From Rugalucina vietnamica (taxonomy: Eukaryota > Mollusca > Bivalvia > Lucinida > Lucinidae): a DNA stretch of 64,000 nucleotides. The position numbers and the translations under genes were made by a program. The DNA lies in contig OZ024872.1 in the NCBI GenBank assembly GCA_964017185.1, positions 45,036,188 to 45,100,187 of the forward strand. Direction: 5' to 3'. Positions within the stretch are counted from its first letter, which is position 1. Every line of letters starts with the position of its first letter. Below the pieces are notes generated by a model. It was not told where the DNA came from and ran no database searches. It was given only the letters and a program-made list of their open reading frames with translations. Shown piece after piece: positions 53,541 through 64,000 of this stretch.

Positions 53541-54688
53541 ACATCAGGAAAACTGTTTATGTCCTTGTAATGTATACCCCTTCAACCCCACTTTTGTATA
53601 GAAAAACTGGGGTATGGAGGGGTTTACCTATTTTTTCTTATTTTTGTTCCAAAACATAGATTGTGCCGAGGCGGTTCTAACGTGTACCCACAATCAATGT
53701 TTTGAGCAAAAATAACAAAAAAATATCAAAAATTTTCAGCTGAAAATGTTCAATTTTTGAAGCTGAAAAAATCTTGGTATATTGCATTGGCAAGTTTTCA
53801 TAATGACATAGCCCTAAGTTTGTGTAATCTGATACATGAGCCCGGGTACATGAGCCATGACAGACTCTTCCAAATCATTACGAAAACACGCCCATGTAAT
53901 ACACTGATTTTTCCAAAGTTGTAAAAATTGAAAATTTTCAGTGGAAATTTTTTATATTTTACTTATTTTTGCTCAAAACAAAGATAGTGGGTACAAGTTT
54001 GAACCGCCTCACTTACCCCTGCATACCCCAGTTTTACTATACTGGTCAAAATAAGTTAGGGATAAAACGTTTAAGGATGCATTTTTGGGCCAATCGATAG
54101 TTAATCACTTATTCATTTATATGGTGGATTAGCACTTTTACTGCACTTTCATATGCCACCAATTTTGAAATTGTACATCATCTGACTTAAGCACAGCTGT
54201 TCTTTAAACCACACTACCCTAAAAACAAAGTGATAAAAAGTCCATAATAACCGATGCCACAACAAAAATCAATTTTGCCAATTCATAAAAATTTAGCGAA
54301 TTTGCATGATAGTCATTAAGATTCATCATTTCTAAGGTCAGTCAGCTAAAAACGATTGGAAATTTCTAGCCATTTTAAAAGTTTTTCACAAACAAACTTA
54401 CACCCCATCAATTCTCTATGGGAATTTCATACCACTTTCATTTTATGGGTAGTCTGACTTAAAGCCTGGTCTTGTTGAATGCAATGACTATTGTTTCGAT
54501 CCTAACATGTACAAAGCTTACAAAATGAATTACCTTGATGATAGAAATGTTTCATATTACCAGCAGTTCGAAATCTTGTAGAAATTGTGCGTTAAAAGTT
54601 TGATCCTTAACTTTATTTGTCCAGTATATATAACAATGGGGCATAAGGGGTATACATTACACAGACACATTTTACTGATGATTGTGTA
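53541..54688. mobile_element. Palindromic MITE family B with a nested Tc1-like element
   Basis: Mirrored text: TGTAATGTATACCCC at the left and GGGGTATACATTACA at the right, and inside them AAAACTGGGGTATGGAGGGG / CCCTGCATACCCCAGTTTT. Net length about 560 bp after removing 54042-54624. Fragments occur at 6284, 7110, 9290, 13438, 15289 and 59473. Confidence 0.78.
54042..54624. mobile_element. 583-bp Tc1-like nonautonomous element
   Basis: CTGGTCAAAATAAGTTAGGG at the left and ATCCTTAACTTTATTTGTCC at the right, with TA at 54040-54041 and 54625-54626. The uninterrupted family B text at about 59485-59515 shows the empty site. No transposase. Confidence 0.85.
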
Positions 54689-55107
54689 TTCAATACACCA
54701 GTCTGTGGGCTATAAAGTTGGATGCCTATAGCTACTTGCATTCCTCTATGCCAAATGTTGTAAGATTATGATAATTATGAACATATTTTTCAAATGTTTA
54801 TTCTAAGATGTTAGACGGCACAATGGTATCATATTGCAAACATGCAAGTTCATGAAATGCGAAATATTCAGAGGGAAGTCTCAGGACATATACTCATAGA
54901 GCACAAGTGGCCTGTTATCAAAAAACACACCTCATATCAAAGATAAAAGGTTTAAAGTTGTTGACATATTTCCTAATATGTTTTGTTTAAGAGTGTATCG
55001 AAATGAATTATTTCTATTTATTCAGAGATCATCTTCAGTTGAAACCTAGTGATACCCAAGCCCTCAAAACTGACCTCTGCTTTGAAAAAGCTCAGATTGC
55101 TTGAAAT

Positions 55108-55323
55108 GAGCCACCTCATGGGAAAACCAACAATCTGCATAGGCGAAAAAAAGACGCAGATCAGCTTCGCGGTAACCGCGAAGCTGATCAGCGCCTTTGT
55201 TTTCGCTACTCGGATAGTACAATTCCTCTTCTACTTAAATCCGAAATTTCAAGCTTCTAGCTCTTTTCTGTGCTTGTACAGGCTGGTTTGTGTTGGACAT
55301 GTTCTGAAACCACGAGGTGGCTC
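55108..55323. mobile_element. Palindromic MITE family A
   Basis: GAGCCACCTCATGGG...GTGGCTC with AAAT at 55104-55107 and 55324-55327. Centre CTTCGCGGTAACCGCGAAG is perfect. Confidence 0.85.
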
Positions 55324-55584
55324 AAATAAAATAAAATCTTACTATACTACCTGTATAGAGAAAACATTATGTGGTAGTACATGACAAACTGTCAACTCCA
55401 AGGGACCCCAAGTTAACAGACTAAAACTAAGGCCTGTCTCCAAATGTAATCAATTTCAGATTGTTAACCCATCTTTCCTTCCTCCAGAATTTGTGTTTCA
55501 TCATATGGTCAAAATTTTTATAAAGAAATTCAAAATATTGATAATTTGGTATATCAATTTAGACTAGTCAATCAATCAATTAAT

Positions 55585-55778
55585 GAGCCGCCTCATGACA
55601 AAACCAACAATCTGCATATGTAACCGCGAAGCTGATGAGCGTCTTTGTTTTTGCAACACGGATAGTACAGTTCCTCTTCTTCTTAAATCCGAAATTTCAA
55701 GCTTCTAGCCTGCTTCTGTGACCGTACAGCCTGATTTGTGTCAGACCTGTTCGGAAACCACATTGTTGGTTTTCCCAT
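55585..55778. mobile_element. MITE family A, internally deleted
   Basis: GAGCCGCCTCATGAC start; the first palindrome arm is deleted; the right end stops at TTGGTTTTCCCAT. Confidence 0.7.
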
Positions 55779-56084
55779 ACTAAAATTGATACATAAACAT
55801 GAGGGCTGATTCAAAATTGTTTTCACACTCATTGCTAGAGCTGCATTAAAAATCTAAGCCAATGTTTTAAAAAAAAACACTAGATTAACAAAAAATCAAC
55901 AGGCTTATCAATATCAACTGAGCCAAGTTAGAATGGCCTTATATCAAAAGAGGAATTTATTCTGTGCAGACAAAAAATGCCTAGACCTGCAGATGATTAA
56001 ATCTAGATAAAAAGCTTTTAATATTGAGATTTTTACAGTGAACTGTATCAATAAATTTTTTAACAGCCCAGCTGTAACACATAT

Positions 56085-56251
56085 GAGCCACCCCATTGGA
56101 AAACTAACAATCTGCGTAGGCGAAAACAAAGGCGCAGATCAGCTTCCTAAATCCAAAATTTCAAGTTCTAGCTTGCTTCTGTGACAGTACAACCCGATTT
56201 GTGTCAGACCTGTTCGGAAACCACATTGTTGGTTTTCCCACGAGGGGGCTC
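56085..56251. mobile_element. MITE family A, internally deleted
   Basis: GAGCCACCCC start and GGGGGCTC end; the second palindrome arm and following text are missing. Flanks ATAT and AATT differ. Confidence 0.7.
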
Positions 56252-56564
56252 AATTATATAGCAGGTTCTTGGATTCTATAATTATACTGCCAATCTATGG
56301 TGAAGCATTTGCATAATCATAATCAATGACTTTAATGCAATAACCTATACGATTTTTATAATCCTATTTAATTCATATAAAATTTTGAATAAGATTTTCT
56401 GACTATTGACATTGCTCCGCAGGTTGTATATGAATTGTGTCACTTCTTTCTTACAGCTTGAATAGCCTTATATTTGGAAGACTTCACCAAAATAACTCTT
56501 CCTTTTGAAAAGAACCATCTTGGCATAACCATGAGATATCTTGCATGATTATACATAACATTGG

Positions 56565-58383
56565 ATGCTGCAAAATCTAAGGAATATGATGCCTTCAACA
56601 AAATCAGGTTCTATGACGGATATATCAACACTGAGTTCTGTGATAAAAAATGTTACCCATATCACAACATCAACGGAAGAGGATAGCCAGTATTTATTCA
56701 AAACTTTGAATGGCTACCAAGTAACGGCAGGAACTTTCATTTTCAATTTATCTGTGATCACACTCGGAATATGGATAATCGTGTTAAACTGTCTTCTAAT
56801 ACAAACGCTGGTGAAATACCGTGCCTACTTAGAAGTTACCGACATTTTTATACATAATTTAGCAGCAACGGACGCTACTACAGGACTGCTATTGATCTAT
56901 AACTCTACCTATAACATTCTGAATTTCCAAAATCGTTATGAATGTCTTATCAGATTTGGCCTCATACAGTCCATGTCTCTGTGTTCAAATGGCTTCATAG
57001 CAATGTTGACTATCAACCGCTACATTATGGTCAGCCGACCTTTCAGTTACAGAAAAATATTTAAGAAAAAATTCATGGTAACTTCATCTGTATTCACATG
57101 GTGCTTGTCATTAGCTGTTGGATTTATGCCTTTAGTTGGTTGGAATCAAGAACTAGCCCCACAGCAAGAGGACAATGGTAGCCTTACGGTTTGCCGATTT
57201 TTTGGTGTGATGGACCCTGGTTACGTATGGCTGAATGTGGGGCTTTACTGGCTTCCAGTGTTTCTAATGCTTGTGCTATATACACACATGTCCAAAATAG
57301 CTTGCAACCACGCCAAAGCGATCAAAGCTAATGAAAGGGCCATCACAAACAAGGAAGAGAAAGCATTTGACAGACATTCCTGGAAGCTCACTAAAACTGT
57401 TTCCATCGTCATTGGGGTGTATTTATTCTGCTGGATGCCTACAGGTGGGTTGGGTATTCATATTTCAATGATTAATTTAATTTCTAATTTCGACATGGTG
57501 AAAGAAATTGCACCATATTATAAACTACAATCATCTATCCACAAACAGGATTCTAATGAAGACACATCCTAATTAAGATTTAAAGATAACCATTCCTACA
57601 AACTTTCAGCAACTTCATTCTAATTCTGGAAAATATCCTTTAGCTATATATATGATACAAATTTAGAAATCAAACATGGCTTAACTTTGTAGACTGGAAG
57701 TTGATTGAGCCATATCATGACAAAACCAATCTTTTGCACATGCAAACACAAAGACGCAGATCAGTTTGAGGTAACCACAAAGCTGCTCAGTGCCTTTGTT
57801 TCCCAATAGGTATAGTAAAATCCTTCTACTTTTTAAATCCAAAATTTCCAGCCTCTAGCTGTCTTCTGTGGCTGTACAGCCCGGTTCGTGTTAGACCTGG
57901 TCAGAAACCACACACAATGCTGGTTTTCTGATATCACAATCATTATTCATTTAACATTTACAATTCATTTCCAACTGATTCATTGTAATTCTTGGCTAGA
58001 TACAATGCTGTTTACATTAAAGTGACTTTGCTGTCTATTTTTCAGGGCTCTATTTGATGCTTCAGCTCAGCGGCTCCATCTACGAATACTCTCTAACTCA
58101 AAAGGGGGAAATACTCATGTACGTCTCCAGTGTTGGGTTTCTGAACTCACTAATGAACCCCTTAATTTACGCTACAAAAATTTCCGTGGTTAAAAGGAGA
58201 TTTAAGAGGATATTCTGTTGTTCCAAAGAAAGACGCCAATCATTACACAGACTTAGTCTTAGCACTCTTACTATATCTTCTATATTCAAAAGTCGAAGCT
58301 CTTTGAGCCTGCACAGACCTTCACAAGGCAGTATACATAGCCAGACACCTTCCCCTGAGGTGGAAACAAAGCCAATCTCTTAA
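56565..58383 (+). CDS. Rhodopsin-family G protein-coupled receptor (two exons)
   Basis: CDS joins 56565-57444 and 58046-58383 (405 aa). Intron is GT (GTGGGT) to AG (TTTTTCAG), phase 1. An extracellular N-terminus with a possible glycosylation site NVT precedes seven predicted membrane helices. Class A marks: Asn in TM1 (VLNCLLIQ), Asp in TM2 (LAATD), the DRY variant NRY near residue 151, Trp in TM4, CWMP near 289-292 in TM6, NPLIY near 331-335 in TM7, then a CC pair for palmitoylation. Cys before TM3 (YECLIRFG) and in loop 2 (TVCRFFG) can pair. PLVGWN after TM4 recalls adenosine/S1P-type receptors, but the ligand is unknown. ATGs at 56586 and 56613 are alternative starts. It is a paralogue of the receptor at 63313. 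Confidence 0.9.
57717..57945. mobile_element. MITE family A inside the GPCR intron
   Basis: GAGCCATATCATGACAAAAC start and CGTGTTAGACCTGGTCAGAA near the right. Diverged centre. Occupies about 40% of the 601-bp intron. Confidence 0.7.
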
Positions 58384-58445
58384 ACGACTGCGATAAAAAT
58401 ATTTGTTTACTTCATTATTTCTTTCTTTTTTTTGTAATAACATAT

Positions 58446-58654
58446 GAGCCGCGACGCGAGAAAACCGGTCTTCGGGGTTTCCGACCAGGTCTGACACAAA
58501 CCAAGCTGTACAAGCATTTGGATTTAGAAAGAAGAGGAATTGTACTATCCGTGTAGCGAAAACAATGGCGCTGAACAGCTTCGCAGTTACTGCAAAGCTG
58601 ATCTGCACTATTGTTTTCGCCTCGGCAAAATCCGGTTTTCTCACGACGCGGCTC
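58446..58654. mobile_element. Palindromic MITE family A
   Basis: GAGCCGCGACGCGAG...GACGCGGCTC with ATAT at 58442-58445 and 58655-58658. It starts 63 bases after the GPCR stop codon, so it is probably within the 3' UTR. Confidence 0.85.
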
Positions 58655-58658
58655 ATAT

Positions 58659-59113
58659 CATTGCATTAAAGAAGCGTCAAATGCAATAAATTCCACAAAC
58701 AGTACAGTACAGGGGGATTTTCACCAGCCCGCCCACCCCCGTGGAGAGGGTGCTGCAAGAAAAAGGATTACAATTTTAATATCCACCGCGGAAACGCCCT
58801 AGTCAGCGGGATTGCGGAGTTTCCGCGGCGGGGTAAAGAAGTAGAACTTTCCACCGCGGACCCGTGGTGGAATGAGGATGAATAAGGAAAGTGGGCGGGG
58901 CTTGTTTCCAATTTATTGTAATGCATACTTGTACTTAGACCCGAGTTTAAATCTAATTCGATTATTATTTTTGTTTCATGTATCTTAATTAAAAATACAT
59001 GTTTTACGATCATAAAGTGTAAATGCATTTCTGTCACGAAAATCCCAGATTCTGCATGGTTGTAGAATCACTTCAGTGAAAGATATAAGATATGGTACGA
59101 CGCACACACACAC

Positions 59114-59180
<67 letters not shown>

Positions 59181-59686
59181 ATTATCTAGAATTCAGCTCT
59201 CTTTTTTGTCATTTATCCTAAGTCCTTTTCATCTTTGATAGACAAAAGAAGTTTCGGCAAATTGTAATTGGGCAGTTGGTCCTTTACTCTACTGATTGGC
59301 TTGTATAATGTTTCACCCTTAGGAGCAATTAAAATTTATAATTAAGCCGGTCCATCTGTTTACCTGTCAATCATTATGACATCATTACTTTTCATTGGAA
59401 ATCCTCCGCAAACCCGCGGTGGAATTATACAGGTAACGGGAGGATCCTCCGTTAAAAAATAAGAAAAATTGATATACCCCTGCGTACCCCAGTTTTGCTA
59501 TATAAAAGTGGGATATAAGGGGGTATACGTTACACGGACATGTTTTCCTGATGTCTTGTTCAAGGCTTTGAGCTCTAGACCTAAACTAAAAAAAGTTGGA
59601 ATGCAGTTTATCTGCTAAGATTTCCAACTGTTGGGCCCAAACTAGTGCTTTCCCAAAACAGATTTCCAACAGTATCATGTTATTAA
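58659..59686. other. Intergenic DNA between GPCR and element D3
   Basis: Contains CCGCGG-rich text (58780-58870, GGAATTATAC...CCGCGGTGG recurring at 59405-59455), an (AG)n run at 59123-59175 and a family B fragment at 59473-59545. No gene seen. Confidence 0.5.
59123..59176. repeat. (AG)n microsatellite
   Basis: Uninterrupted GAGAGA run of about 54 bases. Confidence 0.95.
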
Positions 59687-61647
59687 CCAGAGGACCAATG
59701 GTCCTATAAACACTCACCTGAGACATCAGATATATACCAATAAACTTGTTTGACTAGAATGGTAATATACATGTATATAACCCCAGGGCAGGGTCAGGGT
59801 AACCGCTGGAGTCAATTTCTTTAATAAATCATAAAGATTCAGTCATTTGCAAATTTACTGCAAGTTTTGCCCTTCAATTATTATGACATTATAACAATTT
59901 TCCCCATTCAAATGCTTAGGCAACCTAAGTTGACCTTGCCATAAAAAAGGTCAAGGTCATCCCAGGTTCATGATTAATATAAACTTTGAAGAGCTCCATT
60001 GCTTGATGCTTCATGCCAAGTTTCAAAATCATAGGCCTTCAGTACTGGAGAAGAAGATCTTTAAAGGTTTTTGCTATTTAAAGCCATGGAGGCCATCTTG
60101 GTCATGTGACCATGACCATTTATACAAACTTTCATTCACTCTTCATAAGAATGTTCCACATAAAGCTTGGCCTTGATTAGCCAAGCGGTTTCAGAGAAGA
60201 TGTTTCAATATTATGGTCATACACGTGTATATAGCCCCGGGGCAGGGGCAGACAACCCTCTGGGCCCAAAATATTTTCATTAACATAAATATTCTGTCCA
60301 TTTGCTCATTCCTAGCAAGTTTTTTGCCATTAAATGATATTTTTCTATTTTTTCCCATTCAAATGCATGGGCGGCCTAAGTTGACCTTGCCGTAAAAAAG
60401 GTCAAGGTCATCCCAGGGTCATGATTTATACAAACTTTGTAGAGCTCCATTGCCTGATGCTTCATGCCAAGTTTCAAAATCATAGGCCTTCTGGTTCTGA
60501 AGAAGAAGATTTTTAAGGGTTTTTGCTATTTATAGCCATGGCAGCCATCTTGGTCATGTGACTTTGACCATTTATACAAACTTTCATTCACTCTTCCTAA
60601 GAATGCTCCACATCAAGTTTGGGTTTGATTGGCCGAGCGGTTTCAGAGAAGAAGATCTTTGAATATCACTGTAATATACATGTATATTGCCCCGGGATGG
60701 GTCAGACAGACCCCTGGGGTCCAAATTTTTTCAGAATCATCAATCTTAAGTCCATTTGCCAATTTCCTGTAAGTTTTTCCCTACAAATGACATTTTAACA
60801 CTTTTCCCCATTCCCCATGCATGAGCGACCTATATTGACCTTGCCGTAAAATAGGTCAAGGTCATCCCAGGGTCATGATTTATATAAACTTTGTAGAGCT
60901 CCAGTCACTGATGCTTCACACCAAGTTTCAAAATCATAGGCCTTCTGGTTCTGGAGAAGAAGATTTAAAAAGGTTTGTTCTATTTATAGCCATGGCAGCC
61001 ATCTTGGTCAAGTGACCTTGACCATTTATATACGGTTTCTTTCCCCCTTCCCAAGGATGCTCCATATGAAGTTTTGCTTGATTGGCCAAGCGGTTTCAGG
61101 GGAGATGTTTCATTATTATGGAAATATACATGTATATAGTCCCGGGGCAGGGGCAGACAACCCCCTAGGGGCTAAAATTTTCCATTAACATTAATCTTCT
61201 GTCCATTTGCCTATTCCCAGTAAGTTTTACCCATTAAATAGCATTTTACCATTTTTTCCCATTCAAATGCATTGGCGACCTAAGTTGACCTTGCCGTAAA
61301 ATAGGTCAAGGTCATTCTAGGGTCATGATTTATATAAACTATGATGGGCCCGCGTCCCCGATGCTACATACCAAGTTTCAAAATCCTAGGCCTTCTGGTT
61401 CTGGAGAAGAAGATTTTTAAAGGTTTTTGCTATTTATAGCCATCTTGGTCAAGTGACCTGGACCATTTATATAAACTTTCATTCCCCCTTCCTAAGGATG
61501 CTCCATGTGAAGTTTGGCTTTAATCGGCTAAACGGTTACAGAGGAGAAGATCTTTGAAATTGTGGATCGACGACGACGGACGGACGGACAACGGAGCATG
61601 GCCATCCTATAAGCTCACCTTGTGAACCTTCGGCTCAGGTGAGCTAA
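59687..61647 (-). mobile_element. Helitron/pearl-like element, family D copy 3
   Basis: CCAGAGGACCAATGGTCCT at the left (CTGG on the minus strand), four core units of about 440-460 bp, (GACG)n at about 61568-61592, hairpin arms GCTCACCT and AGGTGAGC, ending CTAA. Confidence 0.85.
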
Positions 61648-62091
61648 TAATGCTCTTTCCTCCATGAAAAAAAAAAAGTCAAACAAAAACACATATGTCA
61701 TACATGCTCGCTAAAAATTTAAGATTCCACACTGACAAAATGAACATCGACAAAATACAATGTTTAATTTTGTCTTCCCCCATATGCGTTGAAAGGATGC
61801 TCCATGTGAAGTTTGGCTTTAATCGGCTAAACGGTTACAGAGGAGAAGATCTTTGAAATTGTGGATCGACGACGACGGACGGACGGACAACGGAGCATGG
61901 CCATCCTATAAGCTCACCTTGTGAACCTTCGGCTCAGGTGAGCTAATAATGCTCTTTCCTCCATGAAAAAAAAAAAGTCAAACAAAAACACATATGTCAT
62001 ACATGCTCGCTAAAAATTTAAGATTCCACACTGACAAAATGAACATCGACAAAATACAATGTTTAATTTTGTCTTCCCCCATATGCGTTGA
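61494..62091. repeat. Identical 299-bp direct duplication
   Basis: 61494-61792 and 61793-62091 appear identical by eye. The unit spans the last part of element D3, its hairpin, and about 145 bp of flanking DNA, so it is a later duplication and not a transposition product. Confidence 0.88.
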
Positions 62092-63312
62092 AAGAATAAT
62101 TGGTTTGAAAAATTTTCACATCCTTATCTTTGTCACACACAATAAGCCAGTCTTCTGATATTCATAATATTGGGCCTACCATACATTTTCCTTAAAACAA
62201 ATAGGGTCTGTTAGAAAGAACTCATAACAATTAGTAAGTGTTGCATTTCTTTTACATTTGAGTATACAATACAGCCTGAAACTCTATTGAAACATAACTC
62301 TTTAAAAGGAAAAGTTCTCAAAAAATATCATGCCAATTAACAGAATTTATATCTCATGATTCTTAGATAAATATCAAAGTATATGAACCGCAACATGAAA
62401 AAACCAACATATTGCATATGCGAAAACAAAGGCGCAGATCAGCTTCGCAGTAACTGCAAAGCTGATCAGCGCTTTTGTTTTCACTACACGTATAGTACAA
62501 GTCCTCTACTTTCTAAATCCAAAATTTCCAGCCTCTAGCCATCTTCTGCGCTTGTACAGCTTGGTTTGTGTTGGACCTGCACAAAAACCACATTGTTGTT
62601 TTTTTTAGGACGCTGCCTATATGTATTATTTTCGAGTTTGTTCCATATAAAGTCCTTGATTTGAGATTCGGTCAGGAAACTCTGAGGACATGACATTTTT
62701 CAAGGTATAATTATTTTTTTCTGTGTATGATCAGTTTCGAAGGAAACAATATGATACCAAATTTCCAAGAATGGAAGATTTATTTGTCAGAAAATAGTAG
62801 TATATATTAATTTAGTCAAAAGAAACCTTTATTAAGGACTCATAAACGAGTAACTGAATGGACTGACCAGTTTGCTCCAATTGAGACTGCCATTTCAAAA
62901 GTTACTACTTTAGACATCTAATTCATAAAACAAACTGCTTTTCACATATAACAAACAAAACAAAATTTTCTTTTATCTCCATTAATAAAATCCCTTTTTT
63001 CATTCATCTGCATTTAAGTCTGTTTTTTCTTTTTCATGCTAATTATTTTAAGATAGGTGAGAATCATAGCAGACAGATTTGCACGTGATGAGACTCAGAT
63101 TTATCCTATAAAGCCTGCAAGATGAGGCAATCTCAGAGCAAGCATTCTCATGAAGGAAATGTTTTCTCACCGGTGCCACAATTTTTAAGATAACATTTAC
63201 TGTATTAAGAATGAATGATTTTTTTTTCTTCGTTAAAGAGCGCAAGTCAACATATTGACTTTCAATCAACCATCGTGAAAGCAGACATTCATTACATCAT
63301 ACACTGAGGATA
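62092..63312. other. Intergenic DNA upstream of the second GPCR
   Basis: Apart from the MITE at 62395-62617, no repeat or reading frame was identified. Promoter elements were not recognisable. Confidence 0.45.
62395..62617. mobile_element. MITE family A, diverged ends
   Basis: GAACCGCAACATGAAAAAAC start, CTTCGCAGTAACTGCAAAG centre, TTTTTTAGGACGC end. Confidence 0.7.
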
Positions 63313-64000
63313 ATGACTGATGATGGTGTATTATTTTATACTTTTAACGAGTTTAAAGTAACTGGTGGTTATTTTGTTATTTGCTTTATAGCAGTTTTAC
63401 TTGCCCTATTCTGCATCATTTTGAACGGGATTGTAATACACACTATGCTATGCCACAGACAAGTGAATACTATATCCGACTATTTTCTTTCTTGTATGGC
63501 TATATCTGACGTTGCTTGCGGAGTTATTATGGTATATGTCACAAGCTATAGTTTACTTCAATATCAAATATTACACGAGTGTCTGTTTCGGTATGGTCAA
63601 ATCCATGGGATTTTTATCAGTGCAACATTACATCGCCAGGCTTTTACTGTTGACAGATTTATAAAACTGATTTTTCCTCTTCACTACTTCAGAATTTTAA
63701 ATAAAACTGCAGTTGTAGTTATATCTGCTATTATCTGGATTACTTCCCTTGCCATAGGGTTCCTGCCCCTGTTAGGATGGAGGAATGAAGTGTCAATAAT
63801 TGACGGAATCCTGACATGCAGATATTTTGGTGTTTTAACAGCAGGATTCCTTGTGCTGGTGGAAACTTTACTCACAGTCTTAGCATTGTCCATGGTAATT
63901 TTGTATATTATAATTTTTTGCATCGCTCGGAAACAAGCGAAGTCTATTGCGGCTCAGCTCGGAGGATTGACATCGAAGAGTTACTTGGATAAACATTCTT
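63313..64000 (+). CDS. Second rhodopsin-family GPCR, cut by window end
   Basis: Open frame of 229 codons from the ATG at 63313 to the edge, with an upstream in-frame TGA at 63256. TM1 has the Asn (IILNGIVIH), TM2 AISDVACG, TM3 ends DRF near residue 114, TM4 IIWITSLAIGFLPLLGW. Cys residues in HECLFRYG and LTCRYFG can form the usual disulfide. It aligns end to end with the receptor at 56565 (GFLPLLGW/GFMPLVGW, CRYFGV/CRFFGV, LDKHS/FDRHSW), so the two are tandem paralogues in one orientation. The rest of TM5-TM7 lies right of the window; by analogy an intron is expected after TM6. Confidence 0.88.
   Translation, partial: MTDDGVLFYTFNEFKVTGGYFVICFIAVLLALFCIILNGIVIHTMLCHRQVNTISDYFLSCMAISDVACGVIMVYVTSYSLLQYQILHECLFRYGQIHGIFISATLHRQAFTVDRFIKLIFPLHYFRILNKTAVVVISAIIWITSLAIGFLPLLGWRNEVSIIDGILTCRYFGVLTAGFLVLVETLLTVLALSMVILYIIIFCIARKQAKSIAAQLGGLTSKSYLDKHS

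Larger units (their letters stand above)
39525..56564. other. 17-kb gene-free TE mosaic
   Basis: Between the last visible dynein exon and the first GPCR. No dynein or other host exon was recognised. Contents listed separately: MITEs, two SINEs, seven Helitron-like elements or parts, a mariner-like element and satellites. Stretches 43583-44270, 52600-53540 and 54690-55107 show nothing identifiable. Confidence 0.6.

Overview
The window looks like a stretch of a mollusc nuclear genome, most likely a bivalve. It is AT-rich, its coding exons are short and intron-split, and most of the DNA is transposable elements. Several of these have the 'pearl'-like layout known from bivalves: a tandem core, a GACG/GACA microsatellite and a terminal hairpin. 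No bacterial-type operons, CRISPR arrays or rRNA genes were seen.

Host genes. (1) Positions 1727-39523 on the minus strand carry 15 consecutive exons of an axonemal dynein heavy chain, best matched from memory to DNAH14. All splice sites are consensus and all phases agree; together they give 2919 nt, or 973 codons, without a stop. They cover AAA5, AAA6 and the start of the C-terminal domain. The C-terminus lies left of the window and the bulk of the protein should lie to the right. (2) On the plus strand a two-exon rhodopsin-family GPCR (56565-58383, 405 aa) is followed by a second, related GPCR that starts at 63313 and is cut by the window edge. The GPCRs lie upstream of the last visible dynein exon, so they are either nested in a dynein intron of at least 24 kb or they mark a truncated dynein locus.

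Mobile DNA. One 25.4-kb dynein intron (5973-31416) holds a DIRS-type tyrosine-recombinase retrotransposon (11920-21916). It has gag-like, RT/RNase H/methyltransferase and recombinase frames, inverted terminal repeats and the diagnostic internal complementary region. Its left terminal repeat is split by a 4.6-kb element with TA target duplication (11960-16581), which itself contains a 425-bp TRIM-like LTR element with an 18-nt tRNA-Leu primer-binding site. The same intron holds a 5.3-kb inverted repeat (arms 23520-25415 and 27068-28855). The region 40-50 kb is a mosaic of Helitron/pearl-like tandem-core elements, some nested. A palindromic MITE family (GAGCC...GGCTC, 4-bp AT-rich target duplications) occurs about 17 times, and several copies sit within tens of bases of dynein splice sites.

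The most notable patterns are four sequence-unrelated Helitron-like families with one shared end grammar, the three-level nest in the DIRS repeat, a 2-kb double-open frame in the DIRS element, and three decayed copies of a dynein exon downstream of the working one. All calls were made by eye; no database was searched.
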